A stretch of DNA of 64,000 nucleotides from Lytechinus variegatus (Eukaryota; Echinodermata; Echinoidea; Temnopleuroida; Toxopneustidae). The stretch lies in NCBI RefSeq assembly GCF_018143015.1, contig NC_054748.1, positions 14,932,967 through 14,996,966 of the forward strand. The letters are read 5' to 3'. Positions 46,924 to 59,900 of this stretch are shown here, one piece after another. The notes under the pieces were generated by a model. That model was not told the origin of the DNA, did not search any database, and saw only the letters and a program-made list of their open reading frames with translations. The position numbers and the translations under genes were made by a program. Each line of letters begins with the position of its first letter. Position 1 is the stretch's first letter.

Positions 46924-47275
46924 ATAATTCGAAGTGCGAGGAAATATATTTGATGTACATATATTGACTTGAAAATGGGAGGTTTTAGTACAACATGATT
47001 ATATATCTCGTTATACAGACAATGCGAGTATCAGGAACAATGAAGACATAGGCCCTGAGCAAATTATGTTTCATAAAGTAATATATTTTTTTACTTTTAT
47101 GTAATATAACATAACATAATTATAATATAATATAACATAACAATATTTTTTTCCTTCCCACTACGTTTCTTTCACTTTCTCCCTCTTTTTCTCTTCCCAC
47201 TTTTTTGGCCAGAAGATGGGGGGGGGGGGGCACGTGCCCCCATACCCCCACCGTTGTTACGCCACTGAATGGAAG

Positions 47276-47819
47276 TATATCCATGTTGGCGGATTAGAAT
47301 AATATTATTGTACTTATAAAATGCGGAATGGATCATGCCAACTGCTAAAGAGATGTAAGTAAAGTTTATTAAAAGTAAAGGACTGAGAGAAGAGAAGAAA
47401 ATAATTGCAATTGATCGAAAAACATTAACACAGCACTAAATTGAAAACACCTTACTACTAAAAAGGATATATATAATATCTCATATTACCCTACTATCAT
47501 GTACACATAAAATTGGTTCTAGAAATTGGTTTAAGAAATCTAACTGTCTTCATATTTTTTTTTAGATTCTACAAAGAAAAATCTTTGTGGATCTATAACC
47601 CTTTTGCAACCAAATTGAGTTGATCTAACCCCTTTAATAATTTGTAAACCAGTGGTTTTCTTTGCCATTTTTGTTAACTTTTTAATGGGAATTTCAACTT
47701 TTGTTTGGTATCATCCTAGAGAGCTACTGAATGTCTATACATCGAGACAAAAAAGAAATCAAATTCGATGCAAAAGGATGAGCCCTTCAAAATTAATACT
47801 TCATAAAAAAAAATGTTGA
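47276..47819. other. Intergenic sequence upstream of API5
   Basis: AT-rich, no repeat family or exon recognised. Confidence 0.5.
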
Positions 47820-47985
47820 GTATACAAAACATATCATGCTACTAACGATAGATGGCGCTAAAGCTGGAAAAGCTCGCGTTGCGCTAGCGCTTATTAAATC
47901 GCGAGACGTGTTATTTGGACAATTTTCTAGGGACCGAATTTGAGTTAAACTTCAGTTAATTCCTTGATCCAATATATGTTCGATC
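47820..47985 (+). promoter_or_regulatory. Probable API5 promoter-proximal region and 5' UTR
   Basis: The 165 bases before the API5 start contain a local CpG cluster (GCTCGCGTTGCGCTAGCGC, 47871-47889) and a GATGGCGCT element (47851-47859), unlike the AT-rich sequence further upstream and the TE beyond 47267. No TATA box is in an obvious place. The transcription start is not determinable by eye. Confidence 0.35.
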
Positions 47986-50900
47986 ATGGTAACTATTGAA
48001 CAACTTTACAAGGATTATGAGATCCTTGCTGAAGCTGGAACAGATGCCGGGAAGGTAAGTACGAGAGCCAGATTGACAGCTTTTCGATGGGTGCAAAAGA
48101 GTCTGATGTAGTTTTTGTTACACGTTAGGCCTAACGCAATTATGAATTTGTGTGCACGTAGATTATAAATAGAACAAAATATTGACGGTGTATCCGGTCA
48201 CCCTCTTATGAACGAAGACGAAGTTGAAAGTCTGGCGCAAATGCAGTTTCGTCCCGGGTGACTTGGCCAGGAGTGGAGGCTCCCACTAACGTTCTTCTTC
48301 GGGTTAAATCTTCCTCCTTCAGGATTGAAGATTCTTGCAGATGGAGTTAAACTTAAACTAGAGTAAAAATCATTTACAAATGTATGCTTACGAGTAACGC
48401 CGTTTACGGCTTATGATGGGGTGTCCAAACTTCGCGCACTTTTCAAAAATATTCATCAGGCTTAATTTTGTCCACAAATTATTCATAATTTATACAAAAC
48501 CAATTCAAGAAATAGTAACCACATTGACAGCAAGATCGTAAACTATAAAATCATAGACGTAAAATGTAAAGTAGGTCACGGGGTTTCGCCGGTATCGCGA
48601 TCTCAAAATTCTATTCCGATCGGCTAATGCGGGCTGTGCTGGAAAACCGTTCAGAAAAAGTGTGACCTAACTTCGCGTACCAAAGCTTTTGTGGATATTT
48701 AAACAAAGACACAAGCTCAAAAAGTGAAATATTTATATTAGATTGATGGCAAAATGCTATGGAATCGGTTAGTACCACATTTAACTCACATTTTTTATGA
48801 TTTCTGCTTGTAAAATGGTATCGTGATGCTTGTTGCTTTCTTCAAAACGGGCGCTAACGGTGACAAATTTGCCGATCTTTTGCCAATATTTTCATGAATA
48901 CTGGACTAATCCTAAAGAAACTTTCAGCGAAGGGTAATTTTAGGTCGCTTTTCACATTGATGATGTCAGATTTTAAGGATATTGGCTAGTTTTGGAGATA
49001 ATGACCGTCCGCGAAGTTTGGACACGCGCGAAGTTTGGACTCACTGCCATACTCACTGTCATGTCAACAGAGCCAGGATTGCAGGAATTACTTCCTTTTA
49101 TTCCTATATTGGCATGAAGATCTACCGCAAAAACCTTTTCGCCGGAGATTTCTAGTAGTAGGCCTAGTACTAGACTAGTACTAGGCTTTATTCTGAAAGA
49201 TCTTTCTTTCTATAGGGCCTGTACTACTTACACTAGCCGCTAGCGTTAATCATTCCTTGTAACTATTGGGAAACAACTTCATTTCTGACATTTCTACACT
49301 ATCAATTTCATTTTTAAACGAGAATTCATTGAAAAACGAGAAAAATATTAAAAAAAAGGGGGATAACTTGCCACCGTGTTTACCTTGGTCGTTGCCATCT
49401 TGATTCCTTTGTATTTCGCAAAGATGATCCATGCACAAGGCTCCACATTAACTTTTTTTGGTGGTGGCCCGTTCGGGCCACCAAAACCTTCAAATATTTT
49501 TTTTTGGTGGCCCAGCAGTAAAGTTTGGTGGCCCGAAAAATATAAAGAAAAACATTAATTAAAATGAATAAAACAAACTTCTGAAATATTCTGCAGTCAT
49601 TACCACTATTCTTTGTATATCTTGTATGTAAATCGTACTTGCTGTTATTTTACTTTGCTTATTTTGTGGTAATATAAATTTTTCTATCATTGTAAATATG
49701 AAATGAGTGAAAGAGAATAAAAGAATTGTATTGTTCCCAGGTTGTGTGGACTTTTAATCTCCATATAGACACACACTCATAATGGTAAAGTAAATAAATA
49801 GTGCATATAGCAAACTCAGATAGATTTACAAAACAATGATTTTTCCTTTCTTCCTTTTTGATTGTAAAACCTAGATTATGCAGGCCCCAAATCCAGATTA
49901 TTTTCTCTTTTCCAGCATATTATAGCAGGAGAAAATCACAGAAAGATATGCTGCAGAATTAGAACAATGTATAAAAGGGGGAAATAAACAAAAATAATTT
50001 TTAGAATAGTATATTGAAAAAAGAAAACAAAAATTGTAAAATGAATAAATGAAATAAAACAAAAGAAAAAATGAAGAAAGAAAAAACAGTAGAAACATTC
50101 AGTAGAAAACATATTTATCAGGCATATTCGATGGGAAGGGGTATAAATGGTTTAATCACTGTAAAAAAAATGAAAGGAAAAAATAAGAAAACAGCAAAAG
50201 TTATCTGGAAAAAAAAGAAAATTCCTTCCCTGTATTTGACAAAATGATGGAAAAATTCACATTTCATATCAATGTAATGCCTTCCCAAAGTATTCACTTC
50301 CTTAAGAGTGGTTTAAGAAGTCATTTAACAAAATAGAAAGAAACTGTCTATTTTTGGCTAGAAGAGTCACAGCTTCGAAAGAAACCAAATATCAACAAAC
50401 ATACAAATGCACGCGTGGGACTGTGATGTACTCAACTATGTGTTTTATGTGTATTAATGCATTTGGAAATCGGTCTTTTTGAGTCAAAAGAGAGGTCATA
50501 ATTCTTCCTTTTAATGCTTGCAAATAATCAGGTTTCAGTAATATGGACTGTAGAAGTGCATTTCATAGGTGTAAAATGAAACTTTGACGTAGATTTTCAA
50601 AGTTCTGGGGAAGATTTCTTAGCAGTAACATTTCGTATCGAAGCTCCCTGAGTCTGAATAGTCTGCTCGCGCACAGCTGGCTGCAGTGGTTTCATGCATG
50701 CAAAGCTCGGCCAGACAGCCGGCGCGGCCAGCTGAATAATAGTTACTGTATGCTAGCGGTAGGCCTACATACAGTCATGACTATGCAATCTTTGTGTGTG
50801 TGTATTTGTGTGTTGTTTAACAAAAAAGGCGCATGACGAATTGGCTTACAAGTTGAACTGTAGAAAGTTGATAAATGCATGCAAAATCGGGAGAAAAGTT

Positions 50901-53900
50901 GCACTACTTTGAAAATTATTGGTTGCCCGATTCGGGCCATCAAAACTTAACATTTTTTCAATAATGGTTGCCCGAGATGAATTTTTGGTGGCCCCCGGGC
51001 CACCGCTAATGTCGAGCCTTGCATGCATATCGACTTATCGTGATATGTGTGATGTTGTCTTGGCGAAATAGAAAGAGACTGGAGTGGAGTTAATACCAGA
51101 TTACTCATCGTGACACCTTTCAACATTTCAAATGATTTCTAATCATTTTGGCATGCTTGGTCAGGCAGTAAAAATTGAAGATGGTGAAGCTTGCAAAGTA
51201 CATGTAACACGTTTTCACGTAGGTCTATAAGTAAATGTAGTAATGTGCCATGTGGTGCTGCTGCATGTACATGTATGTTTAAAAATTGATTATAAAGGCT
51301 CTTATGTTAATGCTTTTAAGAGCACAGCATTGTGACTTTAATTAAGGAAATCTAAAAGAATGTTTAATTCATGAATGTATCAATAATTTTCAGAAAAACA
51401 AAGTAAAGTTATGCACCTCAAAAGGTAAAAGTGAGCAACCCCCTTTTTTCCCATTATCTTATCGTTATCACTAATCTTCATCTCTTTCAGCATGAAAAGT
51501 CATATGCCTCCATTCTTAGTGCCGTTGGAGGGGATTCGCCTCAGAAGCAACTTGCCGGTCAGTTCATCCCAAAGTTCTTCAAATACTTCCCTTCTATGGC
51601 AGAGCAGGCAATAAACGCCCAGCTAGATCTATGTGAAGATGATGTATCGATGGTAAGTTACCGATGACCAGCGTAGGAAATATATTAGGGCGATGGATGA
51701 TTTCGCCCACAGCCAAAATCGCCCCTAAAATTCTCCTAAAACGCATGCTAAGGGGGACCATTCTATATAGATTCACACCAAGATCTGTTCCAAACAATAT
51801 TCAAGATCATTTAGAAAATCAATATCCTAACTATGGCAGAAGAAAAATATTTGCTTTTATCCCTAAAAAATTAGCCCTTGAAATGAAAGAAATAGCCCCC
51901 CAAAAAATCCTGCAATCGCCTCAATGTTGAAAAGGAAAATAACCCTAAAAAGTAAGAATCGTTTCCTACCTCGCTAATGTCTTACATTACACATGGGAAA
52001 GATTGCTTGTGGGTGTAAAGATAGCTGTAGAGTTAAATTTTGGGCCCCATCTTACAAAGAATTATGATGGATCCAATCAACTCGACTGTATGGAAATAGA
52101 TGCCATATTTTTTTCTACAGAAAATTGCACAATCTCATTTCCAAACAGAGAGTCACACTGACTTTGCGAGAAATCGTTGATTTTCTGAATATATACTTCA
52201 TATCTAGAAATATTCTGAGCAAACATGCATTTTAGGTGTTGACGTTGCTGGCTGTCCATGATTGATTGGATCGATGGTAAGATGGGGCCCTGGGTTGCAG
52301 AACAATTGTGGACACACCTGGCATAAAGCAAATAATCACTGTTGATGATCTAGGCAATCTCTCACTTGTGAGGCATGCTGGATGTAGCTGAGGAAAGATT
52401 GCAAAGTGTACTTCAGCTCCGATGAAGAGTCACCTGAAATCAGTTATAGATAATCAGAGCTGCCAAGTAGTACTGATTTTCCGTATTTAGTACTGAAAAT
52501 AGAGAAGAATACTGATGGTTTCATGCAAAATACTGATTTCTTAAGTTTCAGTTTATGTTTTGTTCTATGGTATTCCTGCGAAAATACTAATTTCCTCACC
52601 AAAATACTGATTTTCAGCCTTGAAAATACTGAAATCTTCTTGTTCAGGTTGGCAGTTCTGGATAAGTGATCGCTTTATATTCTACAACAGGAACCATGAT
52701 GGAAAGAAACTAATTGTAGATACTTAAAGGCAAAAAAAAATTATTTAAAAATGTAAAGATTTCCTGTTTAAAAGAAATTCACAGGGAGTTGATGTTTATG
52801 TAATAACTGTTGAAAAAAGATTGATGGGGGAAACTTCACTTCATCTTGTGATTGACGTTTGAACAATCCTATTGCAATATTCAATAATATGGAATATAAA
52901 GAGTCAAAAGTACTGGAAAGATTGATTTAAAATGGTATACTAGTGTTGTAGCTACAGTGGATGGCAGTGGTTGGGCCCAACCAGCACAGAAGACATCTGA
53001 CCACCACTCATCATGAAAAACACTGCTTCCGTCCACCACTAATGTCACTATGGAACGTGTTTTGAAACTAACTCCTTGAAAAGGGGAATTGCTCTTCCAT
53101 TCATTTCCATCTGTAACCTAATTTTATTTGCATAATTTAGATTAAATATTCTTATATTTGTTAGATATTTGTTTATTTTCAATTTATTTCCTTCTCTTTT
53201 GATGATGATGATGATGCAGAGCATTTGTATATAATTGCCATATATCTGTCAAAGACATTCAAAGGCGCATTTTTGGAGGAGCCAGCCAATCTGGGTCGCC
53301 TAGACGGGCGCGCACTTATATTTGACTTTTGACTTTAAGACCACTGTAACTCAGCCTGAAAATCTTTGTAATAGCGACCACCACTAAAATGGATGTAGCT
53401 AGAGCACTGAGTACTACTGTGGTATTCTTTGTCTTTGACCATCGTAGGAAATATATGAGGGCAACGGGAGAGACCCCAGTTAGCCCCTAAGATCTCCCCA
53501 AAAGTATGCTTTGGGGTGACCATTCTTTTTAGAGTTGCCCCAAGATCTGTCACAATCAATATTCAAGATTACAGCAGAATGATATTTGCATTTAAAATCT
53601 ACTGCATGATTGCTTGTTGCCCATAAAAGTAGCCCTTAAAATGAAATAAATAGCCCCCAATATTATGCAATCGCCCCAACGTCGAGAAAAAGATAGCCCC
53701 TATGTAATGAACAATTATTTCCTACCCTGTCTTTCCCTTTTCAGATCCGCCGTCAAGCCATCAAAGAACTACCCAACCTATGCAGAGATTCGGCTGATCA
53801 TCTACTAAGGATTGCAGATGTTTTAACGCAGCTTCTTCAATCAGATGATCTTCCTGAATTAAACATTGTCAGGTCGGCTCTTATGGCTCTATACAATATA

Positions 53901-56900
53901 GATCCTAAAGGTAATATCTCCTCTGATACAGGTGCTACTTTATGATATTAAGCTTTCATGTAGAATACTACTGTACCTATACAGGTGGTACTACGTAGCT
54001 TGCACAGCTGAATATCTCTTGTATAGGTGATATTTCATGACACTGTACTTTCATGTGCGATATATAATTCAATAGAGGTTCTTAAATGATTATAATAATA
54101 ATGTGATAATGTACAGCTACCTTTTATGTAGTTTACAGGTGGCTTAATGATTGTTTTTTTCACGTCTCAATTAACCCCAGACTAAACTACTTCCCTAGAA
54201 ATTTGCAGTGTGAATCCAAAAGTTTATCCCACACTAAAATGGGGTGTTAACTCAATTTTTACTTTAACATGCAAATCAAAGACTTATTCCCATATTAAAG
54301 CTCAAAACATGGTAGTAGCGACCAAATTTGTTTGAACAAAGGTTTAAAATTTTGAAAACACGTCCAGATTTAGGTATTTATATATTGTCTTCTAGAAGTT
54401 AATTCCTTTATAAGGATAAGTGCATTTAAAGGTGTATCTCAGGGCACTCCATTATCACCCTTGCTTTTCTTAGCCAATATTTTAAAGCAGTATTCAAGGA
54501 ATGATAAAAAAGTGATTTGAAATTATCTGATATTTGTAGGTACTCTTGGTGGAATATTCAATCAGATTTTATCGGGAGAAGACAAGGTTAGAGATCGAGC
54601 TATTAAGTTCCTCAGCAACAAGATTCAGACGTTGCCTCCAGACCGCATACCTAAAGATGTTGAGGAGTTTCTGGTGGAGAAATCAAAAGAGGTGAACTTT
54701 GTCTTTATGATTTTGATTATGAGGGTTTCCGGTAATGATGATGGTGGTGGAGGTGGTAATGAAGGTGGTATTGATGGTGATGATGGGGGTATAATATGAT
54801 AATGGTGGTGGTGGTGACAATGATGATGATGACAATTGTAATAGTGATGAGGATGATGATGATGCTGGTGAAAGTGGTATGGGGGATGATGATGATGACA
54901 ATAATAATAATGATCACCTTCATCACCTTTTTCTCCCCAGTATTCCCCATCATAATCTTATTATTCTAAATCTTTTTCCTTGTTTGCTAGGTACTTGCTG
55001 ATGTGACCGGGGAAGAGTTTGTTATATTCATGAAGCTTTTGACTGGATTAACCAGCATGCAGACGTTATTAGGAAGGAAGCAATTACTTGATCTAGTTAC
55101 AGAGCAGGCAGATCTCACATCCGATTTCCAGGTTTGTACATGTTGGAATGCAGTTAACCTGTTGATTCCTGATTTCAATCATTCTCATAGACTTTGTACA
55201 GGATGGTACTGGTTCCAGAAGGAATTGGGTTAAATTATCTATACATGTAGCCAAATTCATAATTGTATCATTGTTTTTACTTTTGCTGAATTAAACAAAC
55301 TGACTACATTCAGGGTTCTTAGCTAGAACCATTTTAGTGGTGGTCGCTATTTCAGAGATGCCAACCCTCCCGATTTCATCGGGAGGCTCCCGAAAATTCA
55401 TCCCAACTCCCGCCCTTACGATTACCATCCTTATCCTCCCGAAATTACGATTTTTTGCATTGATCAAATTGGATTGGAAGGACATGTATCGTCTGCTAAC
55501 TTTAGCATGTAGTAACTCCAAGTTACGTTCGCTGCTACTAAATTCTGTGCGAAAAGTAGACAAATAAGGAGCAGCGAAAAGCTGGTGCATGTGATATGCC
55601 CAACGGGAATCCACTGTGCACCAGGCCGGTAGGCCCGGCTAGCTTCGCGAGGCGTGTGCGCTCGCGGCCACTGGATTTGTCGAGTCGTGCGGTGGAATAT
55701 CGGTGTGTGATTCCGGCGTATTGATGGGTTGATATTGACACGAAAGGGCGGAAAATCAACAAAAGAAGACCAAGAAATGGTCTCAGAAGTATAAAACTGA
55801 ATACAGTCTCCAGTACCTGTGTGTTCGGAAGTCGGAAAGAGGAATTTACCATGCATTTTGCGCAATTTGCAGCGTGGACATTTCAGTTTAGCAGGGAGGT
55901 CGTGATGATAATTCGGAAGCTCTTTCGTTTGGGAGCAAACGGCATAGGCCTACCACGGACATTGTGATGACAAGATCTTCGAGCTCCACTAGTACCCTGT
56001 TGTCTTTATTTTACCAAGCAAGGGACCAGCGCTGAGCTTTTCTTTACTGGATTTATAGTGGAACATAACCTGCCTATAGCCGATAGTGATAATTCATCCT
56101 TATTATTATTGTTGAACAGGTACTTCTTTTGTCCCCTCATTTTTTATTTACAATGTGAAAATGCATATTTTATATTTTTAATGTTAAAAAAGTGGGAACA
56201 ATGTTTATTTCAAAACATGTGAAATGCCCCAAAATAAGGGTCAGATTGCACCAGAGAGCATCTAGAAACCCCGGCCGCAAGGGTCGAGCGCTCCGCGCTC
56301 GAGATGTGCGCTACGCGCACATAATTTGGTGGCAGTTGCAAATCCTCCCTAATTCTGATTTCCAAAAGTTGGCATCTCTGCTATTTTATGGCGTAACAAG
56401 TTTTTTCATGCTGATTTAGCAGTTTAAAACAAAATATGAAGGAACATGTAACAACAATCTGACATGAGCAAATCTTTGATAATAAATAATATCTATCAAA
56501 TTTAAGAATATTTAATGTAAATTATGCAAATTAAACAAGATTAAAGATGGAAATGAACGCAAGTTGTGGCGTGCGCCTGTAATCCCAAGCTATGTGGGGA
56601 AGTTACAAATTGACGCAAATTGAGGTTCGAGCCCTGGTCATGTCTTTCGGATGATGACGTTAAAGGTTGGCCTCAGACATAAATAATCATATCTGATTGA
56701 TGATACACTTCTTCAAAAACTTAAATACAACTGCAATTCCTCTTTCCAAGGAGTTAGTTTTGAAACGCTTTTCATTTGAAATTAGTGGAGGACGGAAGCA
56801 GTGTTTTTCATGATGAGTGATGGTCGAACTGTGCCAGTTGGTCCGACTGCTGCCGTCCACTGTAGCTATAACACCGATTACATTTAATACATCATTCTTT

Positions 56901-59900
56901 CACATAATGTGATTCCATCTGTCTCTAAGATGACTTTATTTTGATCCCATTTCGTTCCCATTCACCTCCGCAGTAGTCAATACGGTCTACATTAATAATT
57001 ATCGATACTGTATATTTTCCAATGTTTCTTCACAGCACACAGACTCTGACTGCGTTGATAGGTTGATACAGTGCATTCGCCAAGCCATGCCATTCTTTTC
57101 GGTAAGTCTTTTCCTCGCACGTACATATTCCTCCCTGCAACAGAATAGGATGATGGGGGAAAATCCTCAGGAAGAGTGAAATATACATGGATACCATAAA
57201 GCATCACCAGGGCCCAGTCTTACAAAGAGCTATGATTGATCCGATCAATCACAACTATGGACGGCCAGCAACATCAACATCTATTATGCGTGCTTGTTCA
57301 AAATATTTTCTAGCTGTGATGTATATTCATGCATTCATTGTTTTCTAGAAAATTCAATGCGCTTCTCTTTGCATAAAAAGAGCATTGCAAATTTTTCACA
57401 GATAAAAATTATGACACTGATGGATTTTCATAGAGTTACGATTGATCGGATCAATCTTTAATCTTTATTAGATGGGGCCCAGTTGAGCATGTATGTCCAC
57501 ACTTCTTCATTTGAGGTGTTATAGTTCATTTGTTAGGGTCAAATATAGCTGGAAATAAAATGAGCAGAACCTTGATGTTTTATAAAGAGCTCGATGGTGA
57601 TGATGAGAAAAACGGATCGCACTGTAATTAGCAGTTTTGATTTGCAAATTTAATTGCAATACAGGGTCTTGGCGAATTGATAATGTGCATCAGACTTCCT
57701 TCGAATTTTAGTAATTTTTCTATTCTACTAATTTTATTTTCAAAATTGGATGTTTACTTTACCATGTTTACCCCTTCTATTCCTCAATTCAAACTTACCC
57801 CTTCTTCCACTTCTCCTAAGACCCCCCCCCCCCTGCAATTGCTGCTCTCTTTTTGTCTCTGGCTGTTGGGCTACATAATTGTCTTGACAAGCTCCCTTCC
57901 TTTCTTCGAATTCTTGTTGAATATCCCCCTTTCTATTCATTCATCTACTTGAAATACTTGCAGGAAAATGCAACAGAAAGTACGAGCCAAACTTGTAAAG
58001 TAGCATCTCAGTTTATGCATGGAACTCGATAGTTTCCTTCCATCTATGTGTCTATATCGTCAAGTTTGAATGTAGAGTTGTGCTCAAAATTAGTGAACCC
58101 CACCACAGCAACACTACAAAGTTGGCGAGTCCAGAGAAACTTTATTGAATGTAATATTTTATCACCTGACTTAACAATTACATATTTAATTACAGAACTC
58201 AAACATTTTAATGTGTTCATTTTTGTGTAGGGTGCACTAACTTTTGAGCATTAGTACATCTGTTCATATCTTCAACTTCTGATGTTTTGTCACAGAAAAA
58301 CGTTCAATCAACTGCATTTGTGTCGTACATATGTGAACGTGTCCTACCCAACCTAAGCTCCCTTGCTTCATCGCCCGATGAGAACGGGGCAACGGAGGAA
58401 GAGAAGAAAGACAAGGAGAAAGACTCGGATTCCGACGGCGCCAAACTAGAAATGTTGAAACTGCTCGCCGAGATGGCGTCCAACTGCGGTGATCTACCAG
58501 ACGAACCTCACATAGCAAACCTCTTCAGCACATTAGTGGTAAGTTCTTCCTCTGATGAAAGTATTTCGCATCTGTTTCGGGACTGCCCTGCAACTCAAGA
58601 AATTTCCGGAACTTCCAACTCTCTTTTTTCAACAATGACATGTCTTTTTGGAGTTACCCAGATGCTCCATGTATTCCATTGTAAATTGTTATATTCTCCA
58701 TGCTAAATACTTCATTGAAAATGAAAATTCCATTATATATTTACAGAAGTACATGCAATGACGCCCTCCCACTGAGAGTGAAGAAAGTGAGAAAACACCA
58801 GCTAGTCATGCACTCTTTCCACTTCCTATCTTTAATGATCATATTTTCATATTTATATACAGGAGTACATGCCATTACCACCACCAGCTGAAAATGAAGA
58901 CAGTGAGAACACACCTGCCAGTGAAGATCCCCAGCTCCAGTTCTCGTACGTTGAATGTTTGATGTACACATTCCACCAGCTAGCCAGAAAGCACCCTGAA
59001 TACCTCACCAGTGAGGAAGAAGCTGTTGCTGAAAGGCTAAAGGATTTTAGGCTCAGGTAGGTGTTTATATTGCTGTTTTTTCTTAATAATAATAATAATT
59101 AATAGTCAGTTCTTGTATTGCGCATAATACATTATGAATAACGTCTCTATGCGCTTCCAAAGGATCTAGATATTAACCCTGGCTTTGGTTGGGCTGCCGA
59201 GGTGCTCAAGTATTCAAGGAATTTCTTCCTACCGGGTACCCATTCACCTCACCTGGGTTGAGTGCAGCAAAATGTGGTAAATTTCTTGCTTAAGGAAATT
59301 ACGCCATGGCTGGGATTCAAACCCACGGCCCTCTGTTTTAAAGTCAGAAGACTAATCCACTGGGCGATAGGGCACCCAGTTCCTTGGTTATGTTTATAGG
59401 TAATTTTTCCTGGCATTACATAAACCAATGCTATGGTCTTGAATGTCTGAACTCTGACGATTCTCAGTTCGTTAATGCCTCGGCTCCTATTCGAAGAGCC
59501 TTGTAGGTTGGCTCTGCCCCCCCCCCCCCCTCTTCTGTGTGAAGTGACGTCAGCGGATGTTCGAACGAGCAAATGCAAATTGCGTTGACATTCTTCGTAA
59601 TGAAATATAGCAATAAGCAATATGATTTTTGGATAGCATATTTTGTTTGGGGTTAAAGGTTGTAAATAAAAAAAAATATTCTTTTAAATCTTTCTTCAAG
59701 GTGACAGTGTTATTAATTACTCATTCTTATTTGACTAGGTTGCAGTACTTTGCTCGAGGTGTTCAGTTATACAAGAGACAGCTTCGTTTAGCGTTGGAGG
59801 GGAAGGTTGGCGATCAGCTGAAAACAGATGAAAACAAACTCAAAGTGGTAGCTCTCAGAATTACATCAAATATTGATCTACTAACAAAGGTATGTTCAGA

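Larger units (their letters stand above)
44575..47267. mobile_element. 2.7-kb hAT-type element with 8-bp target duplication and internal repeat array
   Basis: Ends CAGTGGCGTACC and GTTACGCCACTG; AATGGAAG flanks both sides (44567-44574 and 47268-47275). From 44.64 to 45.63 kb about eight to ten units contain GCGAGCGCGAAGCGCGAGC followed by TGAAA, alternating with ATTTTAAGGACT and CATATCTCACTAAT-like spacers. A second element (45694-46923) is nested within. No transposase frame was found, so it is non-autonomous. Confidence 0.85.

Noticed and set aside
51664..51930. 88-codon plus-strand ORF just after API5 exon 2
   Set aside because: It is the body of a GTAGGAAAT MITE in intron 2; a sister MITE copy at 53.45 kb lacks the frame.
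55464..55865. 133- and 104-codon minus-strand ORFs
   Set aside because: Antisense to the hAT-like remnant; its recognisable protein signal is on the plus strand.
57677..57952. 91-codon plus-strand ORF in API5 intron 6
   Set aside because: Pyrimidine-rich intronic stretch with a homopolymer C run; skipping it keeps the API5 frame exactly.
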